A stretch of 64,000 nucleotides of DNA from Blattamonas nauphoetae (Eukaryota; Preaxostyla; Oxymonadida). The position numbers and the translations under genes are program-made. The notes under the pieces are model-generated. The model saw only the letters and a program-made list of their open reading frames with translations. It did no database searches and was not told the DNA's origin. This document shows, piece by piece, positions 1 through 11,281 of the stretch. Positions within the stretch are counted from its first letter, which is position 1, and each line of letters starts with the position of its first letter. The stretch is from assembly GCA_033064195.1 (NCBI GenBank), contig JARBJD010000296.1:1-64000 (forward strand). The letters are read 5' to 3'.

Positions 1-3000
1 TCCATCTCAATGACAAAGGCTCACTCATCGTCGAAGAATGTTCGTTCCAGACGTGTCAGACCGGTTCTTCCACTGGTGGTGCCATTTTATTCCAACCATT
101 GCAAAAGCCTCATTCATCGCGAAGTCGTCGTTGTTTGTTGAGTGCTCGAGTGAATATGCTTCTGGGTCGATCTTCTTCTTGTCACCATCGTCAACCATTG
201 TCAACTGTGTATTTGTCAACTCCACATCATCAGCGTATGGAGGATGTATCTGTGCGAGCTATTGGGACGCTGTCTCAACATCCTCCTCGATCACAAATTG
301 CCTCTTCGAGGAGTGCAGCACAACAGGTACAGACCCAAATCACCCGTACAGTGGCGGTGCTCTGTACTTCTTCGACGCAAGTTCCATCCAGCTCAATTTT
401 CTCAATTTTCGAGGAAACACAGCAACACTCTATCCTGGCAACGACATCATGTTCTTTGGGGTGACTCCTTTGATCACATCGAGAACGATTGTTGGATGTA
501 CGTCAACATCTGACTCTCCTCGACTGCGAGTATATCAAGAAGCAGAAGGAACAGATGATCATCTCCCAACTCCAACAACAACTCCCTCAATTGTTTTGTG
601 TGAGGCAACAACAAGTGATACAGACACTGCCGAATTCACTCTGAAGATGAGCCAACCAATGACTGGAACAGTTCTGGTGCTGATTGACAATTCTGGTGGG
701 ACTCGAACACCAACAAGCGACCAGGCACCGAACATTGGACGAGTCATCTCTTTCTCATTCAACAATTCCGACGAAAGTTCGTGTCGTGTCTCACTTGGCG
801 AGAGTGGACTTGCTCAAACACCCCTCTCTGCTTATTCCGTCGTCACATCGTCGTTTGTTGGAAGTGTCGTTCTCTCAACAAGTTGTGTTCTAGACAAACA
901 AGGGAGGAATGCGTTGATCACGATATCTGGATCTGGAATCCCGTCTGGCATCCTCTCTGTGACTCTCTCCGACAGCACTATCCTCGCCTTTGAGTTTCGA
1001 CGATTCCAAACCACATCCGAAGTGCTGACTGTCCCTCTGATTGAGAATCCACCGAAGTTGAGATCTGGAGAGGCATACTCAATCGTCAGTGCTCAATCAC
1101 AAACCCTCCCTCACCAAATCATCATTGTGCCTTTCCTCATCGAAATCATCGTCCCAGATCAGCCTCGTCTGACAACACTCAACCAACCACAATATGACGA
1201 AGCACTGAAGACAGTCAGGATCAGCCTGGAAGGAGTGAATCTGGAAGGGACCTACAAAGTGACACTGTCAGTGAATGAAACAGAGACAGTGACGATTGAT
1301 GTTGTGTTCAGTTCGTCTCAAGGACAACTTGGAGGAATCCTGTTCGACAACGAAACACCAACAAATATGAACATGTCATACAACACGCGATATGAAGTTG
1401 TGAGAATGACGATTGGAGACATGAACGTAAAACGTGACCCTCATCTTTCCTTTACAACGAGAGCTGAACCAAGACGTGTCAACTTGGTCTCGCTCATTCT
1501 GAACTGGATCCACACCTCCCTCCGCATCCAGCTGTCTGGAAACGACTTCATTGGGAAATATGCTGTGACACTCAATTCTGGCTTCTCGTTCATCGTCACT
1601 GCTGAGTCTGCCACATCAGCTGTTTCTGAAGAAATCGCATTTGGATGGTCGGACAGCCTCGCATTCGACACTCCCTTCACCATCCAATCAATCGTCTCGA
1701 CGAACCCAGATTCGGTCGTCTTCTTGAATGGCTTGCTGACATTCACAACTCCTCCGAAACCAGATCCTCTGTCTCTGTTTGTGGATGATGGAAGTGGAGA
1801 GACGAGTCGGTTTTGTGGAGAATCAACTCGTCCATGCTTGTCTGTGGAAGTTGGTTGGGAGATTGTTGCTCAACTTGGAGTTCGTCGACCAACGATTGGG
1901 ATTGTTGATTCAGCGACACTTGGATCACCGATTCGGATTTCGGATGGGATGGTTGCACTTCTTTCGAATTTTGGAAATGTTGAACCGACACTTCGAATTC
2001 CGTCATCTACTTGTGCTCAAGTGGAAAGTGGGATGATTGTTGTGTCGTCATCGACACTTGAGATTCGGGATATTGACATTGTGATTGACTCTCTCTCTCT
2101 CCTCCATTCGTTCTCCTTTCTGCAATGAACTCGACTTTGACACTGAAAGAAGGGTCATTCGTTGGACCACAATCAACACTTTCGTCAAACGATGAGTTGT
2201 TAGAAGAAATGTGCGATTGGACGAGTGGGATTGTTCAGCTGAACAACTGCGTCACTTCGATCTCAGACACGAAACTGAACCATTTTTCATTTGGAGCAAT
2301 CAACATGAGGAACGGGTCACTGGAAGTTGTGACGAGTTCATTTCATGCCAACACGCCGAATCTGCCATCCTTCCCTTCGCTCCGTCGAAACATCCACTGC
2401 TCTGATGGGGGACACATCGAGATTGGGAGTCTGACTGGAGGGGATGGCGTTGGGGAGAAGATGGGATGGTTCTCTCGCTCTGACTGCACTCTGTCTGGAG
2501 ATGGTGTGGAAATCAAAATAGCGTTTTTCGCCCCAACACTAAACACCAATGAATCTCAGACAACTTTCACAAAGAAAACAGGGACATTCGAAATTGAGAT
2601 TGTTGGAACGATTTTGATTCCGTGTGGTCTGTTGTTGGAAGTGTTTGAGCTGACGAAGGACAAGAAAGAAGGAAGCCAGCTTCAGTTCGAGCTGAATCTG
2701 GACTCGACCCAATCATTCACTGAAAAGAACATCAAACTTGCGATCCCTCAAGCGAGTCTGAAGGAATTGAAATCTGAACTTGAATGGCGTGGCCGACTTG
2801 TGTTTGGAGATGGTCTAAAAACTGTGGAATCGATACTGATTCGGAAGGACCTTCTAGGGCGTATTTTGGACACGATTCTGAAGAGCATGAAATGGTGGCT
2901 TCCAATCGTTGTTTTTGTGACTTGTATTCTCGTTGTGGTGATTGTGATTCGTCATCGGCGTCGGAAGAACGAGAAACGATCAAGAGCAACCGCCCTGTCG

Positions 3001-3702
3001 TACTTTTCGATTTGTTCGAATGAGGATGAAATTGAGCGGCAGGTGTGTGTGGGAGTGGATGGGTTGAGAGAAGAGACGATTGTGGAAGGATTGCGCCTTT
3101 CGAGACCATCGTCGAGTTCGGAGATGCTGACACTGCACACCACGCTGTTCGACGTACTGCACAGCGATGGGTGTTTGGTGTCGAAGAGAGAGACGGAGGA
3201 GCTGATTGTGAATGGACTGGCTGTGCTGGAGGCGTCGGGGATGAACATGGACGTGCTCTCCATCGTCAATACGCGCGTGCTCGTCTTCAACAAGGAAATG
3301 GAACTGTTCCTCCAACTTTCAGACTTGAAGATGCTTTCGGGAGAGAGATTGCGATGGGGAGGACCTGAAGAAGGGCTGGCAGGGAGTGGTTCGGATTGTG
3401 AGTCGGACAGGCAGAAAGCGTTGGTGTTCCGTGTGGGGATGATGCTATGGGAGATTGAGACGGGGGAGGTTCCTTTCGGACAGCTGGATGCGCTGAATGC
3501 GCATCTGAACGTAATGATGGGAATGGTTCCCGACTTGGAGAGTGTGGGGAGTGTGTCGATGCGAAGACTGATTGCGGAGTGCTTGGAACGAGATCCGACT
3601 GCTCGTCCCACTCTTCCAATGATCGTGTCTGAGTTAAAGCGGATCAGAGAAGGGAGGAAGAAGAAGGAGGATGTAGATAGAGATAGAGAATGTGGGAGCT
3701 GA
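1..3702 (+). pseudogene. Receptor-like beta-helix / pseudokinase gene, 5' part outside window, frameshifted
   Basis: Incomplete at the 5' end; the window opens inside a beta-helix repeat region (motifs of the type EECSFQTC, GGAI, NCLFEEC). About 600 residues of beta-sandwich-like ectodomain follow, then one membrane span near 2890-2960 (WWLPIVVFVTCILVVVIVI) ahead of a basic RHRRRK stop-transfer. The cytoplasmic tail ends in a kinase C-lobe signature: GPEE in place of APE, MMLWEIETGEVPFG, and ECLERDPTARPT. No VAIK lysine or DFG is visible, so it is a pseudokinase by inspection. Compared with the paralogue at 4358-10522, the frame breaks twice: near 85-100, and in a CT tract near 2090-2115 where this copy has 2 nt more. 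Likely an inactivated copy, though assembly error in the CT tract is possible. Ligand and role are unknown. Confidence 0.8.
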
Positions 3703-4357
3703 TGGAGGAACAGCCTGTCATCCCAACTTGTGAATCCTCGTTTTCGTTCTCGTCTCTGTCTTCCTCGTATTCACCGTGTAAGCATGCTCTGTTCATTCAG
3801 AGCCGTTGAAGCTTTTCACTACCGTTTTTAGTGTTCTGTTCCTTCTCACTTTCGTTCGTTCTCAATTCTGTCTTTCTGAATTTCTGTTTGGCGACTGTTC
3901 GCTCTGTTTCTTCATTTCTGCTCTCCTTCCACTCCTCTCCCGCGCGTGATGGAGTTGTTGTGAGGCAACAAGATCGTTTCTTCATTTCTCCTTTCCTCTT
4001 TTCTTTCTCTTTCGCTGAAATTGTGTTTCCTGTTGTCATCTTCGTGACTCGCCTTTTCTCGTCGTTGCACACTCACAGGCTGTCTCTGTTCCTATTCGGG
4101 ACTTCACTGGCCCGATGAGTGCTGTCTCGAACCATTCTTTGCCAATTTTTGACCAATCTCGATTATGTTTGCATTTGGGAAACCAGTCTTCTCTTTGTTT
4201 CATTTCACCACCATGTCGAATGACTTTTTTTATAAACCTCATCAGTGAAAGTGATGAGGAGAGCTCTCTGATTATTCTCATGTTTCATCGTTCTCCACTA
4301 GTTCTGTTATCCAAATAATGGTTTGATCCACTTTCCTCTAAACTCACCTACTGTGAA
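3703..4357. repeat. Duplicated 3' flank of the receptor-like genes, then intergenic DNA
   Basis: About 3700-4215 is closely similar to 10505-11060, starting right after the stop codon of each receptor-like gene (shared GAACAGCCTGTC and CCCAACTTGTGAATCCTCG). The tandem duplication therefore included the 3' flank. ORFs here are pyrimidine-rich shadows. The last ~140 nt before the next ATG form the upstream region of that gene; I see no clear promoter motif. Confidence 0.75.
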
Positions 4358-5661
4358 ATGAGACTATTTCATCTACTCACTGCAACAATCACACTCACCG
4401 TAGCTTCGGGTGGGAAGGAAACAGACAGCAGATCCCTCCGCCTGTTCCTTGACGAGCATTTCCAACAATCAAACAGCAAGAATTGGAATGGCAATGATAT
4501 GATTCATCTTCCAAATGGAATCTTCTCTTCGTGTGGATACCCAGTGATTTCAAGGACGTTGACTCTGGAAGGAATGAAGACCGAACTCCATCTCTCTGCT
4601 GAACGGAACGCTATCGAAACTGAAACACAAAATGGAATTGATTCGTCCAGTGCTGATGACCATTCACTACAGTCGATCTTCAGGATTCGGAATTCGACAG
4701 TTTCACTGACATCACTTTGCCTTCACAGCGAAGGACGCTCGTCTCTGATTGCGTCAGTTTCATCGTCATTTGTGACAGTATCGGAGAGTGATATTCGCTC
4801 AAACGGGATGAACAGTCCGTTTGTGATGCTGGCCGGGATGGTGGATGAGCAGTCAGGTGATATTGGAAGTTGTCTGGATGTGTGGAACTGTCGTCACATT
4901 TCGTCGTCGCTGTTGTCTCTTGTGCCTCTTGCGGAACTCTCTCGCAAGTCGGATCTGGCAGTGAATGGTGGAAAAGGATGGACTGAAATTGAAGAAAGTG
5001 GATTTGCTTCTTCAATTCGGATATCAGCTCGCTCTCTTTCGATTTGTGATTGTTGCCTGACATTTGGGACAGGCCCTCTGATTGGTTTTGGAAGATCGAC
5101 GGACATGACAGAACTGGGTGGGGACGATGTGGTGTCGCGTTTGATGGTGTCATCGCAGCTGGTGAAAAGCCAGATCGTAAACACGACGAGCAAACCGTCA
5201 CTTTGGAAACTGACCACACTGGAAGGGATGGAGTTGACTCAGGTTGTGTCTGGCAGCCGTGTTTGTTCTTGCACGAACCATCTTTATGGAGCAGCGTGTG
5301 TGGACATGAATGCGAATGTGATGGGAAGTCTTCTGAGTCTGAACACTTCGTTCTGGTCGTGCTTGAACCACCCTCCAACCCATCTCGGCCAACACTGCTC
5401 GGACAGGCAAGAACTCACCCAATCCGCCTTCTTCAAACTGTGTACCTTCAAATACTGTGTCTCTCCATCAATTTATGGCGGTGCGCTCTATCTCTGCCAA
5501 AAAGGCTCCCTTCTCGTCGAAGAATGCTCTTTCGACACGTGTCGTTGTCGATCGTATGGCGGGGCCATTTACTTCAACGCATCGACAGGGGCCACGTTCT
5601 TTGCATCGTCATCGTGGTTCGTTGGCTGCTCGAGTGTGGATTACGCAGGTGGATCAATCTA

Positions 5662-6182
5662 CAGGCATCTGAGTAGTCCCATCAAAATAGGTAAAACTGG
5701 GATCAATTGATGTCAGTGCCTAAATTTGGACTGAGATCAAATTTCAACTCTTTTCCTTTGAGATTTTCTCATTATCACTTCATTAATCATGTTCAATTCA
5801 CTTCTTGTTTTCACATAATGCTCTTCAATATTTCAGACAGCTCTTATTTCCCAAAAACACGCACGATCACAATCACCAACACTTCTTTTTTCGATGTATT
5901 CCCTTCATTGACTTTAGTCAGTGAGAAAAAACCATCAAAGAAGACATAATAACGCATTATCGACTTGTTTTAATAATTATTGTTGTAGAACAAACTGAAA
6001 CAGCAGCACCCAAAGTTTGCATTTTCATGATCTATGAAGTGACCATTTTCCTTTTTACTTTTTTTTCCATTCAAATATCATATATAAGAAGACTTTTTTG
6101 AAATGAAAGAAACGAAATGGTATTGTAGGTATTTAGTGGGATCAGATCCGACTGGGATCACTGGGATCAAATCAGAAGCCTG
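5662..6182. mobile_element. hAT-like MITE, 521 bp, 8-bp target duplication
   Basis: Flanked by TCAATCTA on both sides (5654-5661 and 6183-6190). The ends are inverted: the left begins CAGGCATCTGA and the right end, reverse-complemented, begins CAGGCTTCTGATTTGATCCC. A CAG-type start plus an 8-bp duplication is the known pattern of hAT elements. No transposase is encoded, so it is non-autonomous. It lies inside the beta-helix coding region of the host gene. Confidence 0.88.
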
Positions 6183-7623
6183 TCAATCTATCTCATGACT
6201 GCTCCATCATCGACCTTGCTCAACTGTGCTTTTGTCGATTCAGAATCAAAGCACTTTGGAGGATGTATCTATTCGCGCGATTGGAATGCTGCCTCGACAT
6301 CGTCCTCGATCACAAATTGTCTCTTCGAGAACTGCAGGACATCAATAAACTACGTATACATCAGTATCAGCGGAGGTGCACTTGTCTTCGCATATGCTGT
6401 CAGTGTTCAGCTCAATTTTGTCACTTTTCGAGGAAACAAAGCGGGTATCAATCCTGGCAACGACGTCATGTTTGCCTATTCGGACACATCTCTGATCATA
6501 TCTGAGACGATTTTTGGATGCACGTCGACATCTGAGTCACCTCGACTGCGAGTGTATGAAGAAACAGAAGGCAAAGATGATCATCTCCCAATTCCAACAA
6601 CAACTGCCACACTTCTTTCGTGTGTGGGAACATCTTTTGATTCAGACACTGCCGAATTCACTCTGAAGATGAGCGAGACGATCACAGGAACAGTTCTGGT
6701 GCTGATTGACAATTCCGAAGGGACAAGATCACCAACAAGCGAGCAGGCACCGAACATTGGACGAGTCCTCTCTTTTTCATTCGACAACACCGACGAAAGT
6801 TCGTGTCGTGTCTCACTTGGCGAGAGTGGACTTGCTCAAACACCCCTCTCTGCTTATTCTGTCGTCGAATCGTCGTTTGTTGGAAGTGTCATTCTCTCAG
6901 CAAGCAGTGTTCTTGACGAGAGCGGGAAGAATGCATTGATCACAGTCTCTGGTTCTGGAATCCCGTCTGGCATCCTATCTGTGTCTCTCTCCGACAACAC
7001 CGTTCTCGACTTTGAATTTCGACCGAAACAGACAACCTCCGAAGTGTTGATTGTCCCTCTGACTGAGACATCACCGAAATTGAGTTTCGGAGAGACATAC
7101 ACAATCGTCAGTGCTGAATCGCAAACTCTGCCAACCAGCCCCGTCGCCATACCCTACTCCATCACATTCATCATCCCCAACCCGCCTCGTCTGACGACTC
7201 TCAATGAAGCAGAATATGACTCAGCGCTGAAGACAGTCAGGATCAGCCTGGAAGGAGTGAATCTTTCAGGAACTCACAAAGTGACACTGTCAGTGAATGG
7301 AACAGAAGAGACAGTGACGATTGATGTTGTGTTCAGTTCGTCTCAAGGACACCTTGGAGGAATCCTGTTCGACAGCGAAACACCAACGAAAGTAAACATA
7401 TCATACAACACTCGATATGAGATCGTCGAGATGAAGAAAAATGATGTGGATGTCGATTGTGTGAAGGACCTTTCATTCGAGACGATTGCTGAACCAACTC
7501 GCTTCAACGATGTTTCGCTCAATCTCAACTCAATCCACACATCCCTCCGCATCCAGTTGTCTGGAAGTGGCTTCATTGGGCAATATTCAGTGACGCTCAC
7601 TTCTGGTTTCTCGTTTGTTGTCA

Positions 7624-8411
7624 TAGTGGTGTTAGAAACCCGCACGCGTTCAGAAACCCGCAACGGGGGTCCAAAAAACCGCAACCGAACGATCTTCATC
7701 ATAATCTCACTCTTTCACCATTTGTTCACATTATCCTCTATTTTTCTCACATTTTCGAAAAAATCTATCGAAAACAGTCGTGAAGTGACGTAATTGAATC
7801 TGATCTTTTCGAGACTCTGCATTGTCATCAAATACTACTCTGTTCTGGCTTTCTTGTTGGGTACGTTGTTGTGAGCTTCAAAAAACATTGTCTCAGTGAT
7901 CGGATTCATTTTCTTCTCTTCTATTCTTCATTTGAATGCACAATCATCGATGTCACTGTCCTTTTGTCTTCTTGACGTAAATCTCTGTACGATTCAAGAT
8001 ATTATCTCCTTCTTCGAATGTACTATCTATCGGATAATCACAGGTATGATTTCAAGAAAGAGACATACTTCATTGTTGACATTTTGTGATTCATCCATGA
8101 ATCGCTGAATCTCACTCCCAATGGTCGGATGGATTTGAAAAACATTTGGATTTGAGAATTGACACTTGTTTTGTGGCTGAAAGACATGCAGTGAGTCATG
8201 GGCTTGGAAACATCAAATTGTGTTTGAATCATGGCCCATTTATGTGAAAGTCACTTTTCACGAACGTGTTTTTCTTTTTCACTTCTTCCTAAAAACTTCT
8301 TCATTACTTCTGTAGAGGACATTAGAAAAACAGAATAATTCATGAATGAAGTGGCGGTTTTATCACGCTGGTTGCGGGTTTATGAACCAGAGCGGGTTTC
8401 TAACACCACTA
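7624..8411. mobile_element. TIR element, 788 bp, 3-bp target duplication (TCA)
   Basis: Both ends read TAGTGGTGTTAGAAACCCGC inwards (20/20), with further AAACCCGC-like motifs just inside each end. It is flanked by TCA at 7621-7623 and 8412-8414. Removing one TCA and the element restores the frame seen in the paralogue (GTC ACT ... GAG). A 3-bp duplication would fit the PIF/Harbinger or CACTA superfamilies, but the terminal bases match neither cleanly. There is no transposase ORF. Confidence 0.85.
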
Positions 8412-10522
8412 TCACTACTGAGTCTGCCACTATAGCTGTGTCAGAAGAAATCGCACTTGGATGGTCAGACAACCTCGCATTCGTCACTCCCTTCACCATC
8501 CAATCAATCGTCTCCATGAACCCAGATTCGGTCGTCCTCTTGAATGGCACACTGTCATTCACAACTCCAAAGAAACCAGATCCTCTGCCTCTGTTTGTGG
8601 ATGGTCGAACAGGAGAGGCAAGTCGGTTCTGTGGAGAATCAACTCGTCCTTGCTTGTCTGTGGAAGTTGGTTGGGAGATTGTTGCTCAACTTGGAGTTCG
8701 TCGACCAACGATTGGGATTGTTGACTCAGCGACACTTGGATCACCGATTCGAGTTGAGAATGGGATGGTTGCCCTTCTGTCGAATTTTGGAAATGTTGAC
8801 CCGTCACTTCGAATTCCTTCATCTGCTTGTGATCATGTGGAAAGTGGGATGATTGTTGTGTCGTCATCGATACTGGAGATTCGGGATGTTGATATTGTGA
8901 TGAACTCTCTCTCTCCTTCGTTCGTTCTCCTATCTGCAATGAACTCGAACTTGACGCTGAAAGAAGGATCATTCGTTGGACCACAATCAACACCTTCTTC
9001 AAACGATGAGTTGTCCAACGAGATCTGTTCATGGACGAGTGGGATTGTTCAGCTGGACAACTGCACGACTTCGATCTCGGATATGAAACTGACCCATCTT
9101 TCATTTGGAGCAATCAACATGAGGAATGGATCTTTGGAAGTTGTGACAAGTTCATTTCATGCCAACTCACCGAATCTGCCATCCTACCCTTCGCTCCGTC
9201 GAAACATCCACTGCTCGGATGGGGGACACATCGAAATTGGGAGTCTGACTGGAGGGGATGGCGTTGGGGACAAGATGGGATGGTTCTCTCGCTCTGACTG
9301 CACTCTGTCTGGAGATGGCGTGAACATCGAAACAGCGTTTTTTGCTCCAACACTCAACACCGATGCTTCCCAGACGACATTCACGAAGAAAACAGGGACA
9401 TTCGAAATTGAGATTGTTGGAACAGTTTTGATTCCGTGTGGTCTGTTGTTGGAAGTGTTTGAGCTGACGAAGGACAAGAAAGAAGGAAGCCAGCTTCAGT
9501 TCGAGCTGAATCTGGACTCGACCCAATCATTCACTGAGAAGAACATCAGACTTGCGATCTCCCAAGTGAGCCTGAAGGAATTGAAAGGTGAACTTGAATG
9601 GCGTGGCCGACTTGTGTTTGGAGAATCATCGAAAACAGTTGAGACGATTCTGATTCAGAAGAACGTTTATGAGCGTCTTGTGGACTCGATTCTGATGTGC
9701 CTGATATGGATTCTTCCTGTTATGATTCTTGTTTTGTGTGTTCTGTTTGTAGTGATTGTGGTTGTTTACTACAGACGTCGAAAGAAGCAGGAACTGGCCA
9801 GAGCAAGAACATCATTGACCAACTTTTCGATATGTTCGAATGAGGATCAGATTGAGCGGCAGATGTGTGTGGGAGTGGATGGGTTGAGAGAAGAGACGAT
9901 TGTGGAAGGATTGCGCCTGTCGAGACCATCGACGAGTTCGGAAATGCTGACACTGCACACCACGCTGTTCGACGTACTGCACAGCGATGGGTGTTTGGTG
10001 TCGAAGAGGGAGACAGAGGAGTTGATTGTGAGTGGACTGGCTGTGCTAGAGGCGTCGGGGATGAACATGGACGTGCTCTCCATCGTCAATACGCGCATCC
10101 TCGTCTTCAACGAGGAGATGGAACTGTTCCTCCAACTTTCAGACTTGAAGATGCTTGAGGGAGAGGGATTGCGATGGGGAGGACCTGAAGAAGGGCTGGC
10201 TGGGAGTGGATCGGATTGTGAGTCGGACAGGCAGAAAGCGTTGGTGTTCCGTGTGGGGATGATGCTGTGGGAGATTGAGACGGGGGAGGTTCCTTTCGGA
10301 CAGCTGGATGCGCTGAATGCGCATCTGAACGTGATGATGGGAATGGTTCCCGACTTGGAGAGTGTGGGGAGTGTGTCGATGCGAAGACTGATTGCGGAGT
10401 GCTTGGAACGAGATCCGACTGCTCGTCCCACTCTTCCAATGATCGTGTCTGAGTTGAAGGGGATGACAGAAGGAAGGAAGAAGGAGGAGGATGGAGATGA
10501 AAATGGAGAATGTGGGAGCTGA

Positions 10523-11281
10523 TAGAGAACAGCCTGTCGTCCCAACTTGTGAATCCTCGTTTTCGTTCTCGTCTCTGTCTTCCTCGTATTCACTGTGTAA
10601 GCCTGCTCTGTTCATTCAGAGCTGTCGAAGCTCTTCACTATCGTTTTTCACTTTCTGTTCTTTCTCCCTTTCGTTCGTTCTCAATTCTGTCTTTCTGGAT
10701 TTCCATTTGGCGTACTGTTCGCTCTGTTTCTTCATTTCTGCTCTCCTTCCACTCCTCTCTCGCGCGCGTGATGGAGTCGTTGTGAGGCAACAAGATCGTT
10801 TCTTCATTTCTCCTTTCCTTCCTTTCTTTCTCTTTCGCTGAACTTGTGTTTCCTGTTGTCATCTTCGTGACTCACCTTTTCTCGTCGATGCACGCACTCA
10901 CGTGCTGTTTGAGTTCCTATTCGGGACTTGACTGGCCTGATGAGTGCTGTCTCGAACCATTCTTTGCCAATTTTTGACCAATCTCGTTTATGTTCGCATT
11001 TGGGGAATCAGACTTCTCTTTATTTCATTTCGCCATCATGTCGAATGACTTTTTTCTAAATCTCACCAGTGTATGTGCCGAAGCACACGATCTGGAACGT
11101 CATCTCCACCACACACAGGGGTTTTGGACACTGAAGAAATGGAGGGTTTCACGCTGTTAGTGGAGTCGGAGAAAGTTCCCTTTTCGCCACTCTGATGTTT
11201 AGGGTGATTCTTCATTGAAAATAGGAAAAAATACCCAAGGAGAATGCGGAGAAATGTGGTTCATTCGACGACTGATCTTGA
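10523..11281. repeat. Second copy of the receptor-gene 3' flank; spacer to family A
   Basis: 10523-11060 repeats 3703-4215. The remaining ~220 nt up to 11281 holds the 3' flank of the minus-strand family A gene. No gene is supported. Confidence 0.7.

Larger units (their letters stand above)
4358..10522 (+). pseudogene. Receptor-like beta-helix / pseudokinase gene interrupted by two MITEs
   Basis: Starts with a signal peptide (MRLFHLLTATITLTVASG). Beta-helix repeats follow (GGALYLCQ, GGAIYFNAS, FGGCIYS, SGGALVF), then a long beta-sandwich-like ectodomain, one membrane span at about 9700-9770 (ILPVMILVLCVLFVVIVVV) and a kinase C-lobe (RVGMMLWEIETGEVPFG, ECLERDPTARPT). The HRD region reads MNMDVLSIVN and DFG is absent, so catalysis is unlikely. 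The copy is full length and open, except for insertions at 5662-6182 and 7624-8411. Collapsing each target duplication restores the host frame exactly (GSIY-LMTAPSST and VVTTES). The insertions may therefore be recent, or spliced out, or the gene may be dead. It is the tandem partner of the gene ending at 3702. Confidence 0.85.

Noticed and set aside
2952-3611. 219-codon minus-strand ORF (also 9847-10593)
   Set aside because: Antisense shadow of the conserved kinase-like tail of the receptor genes.
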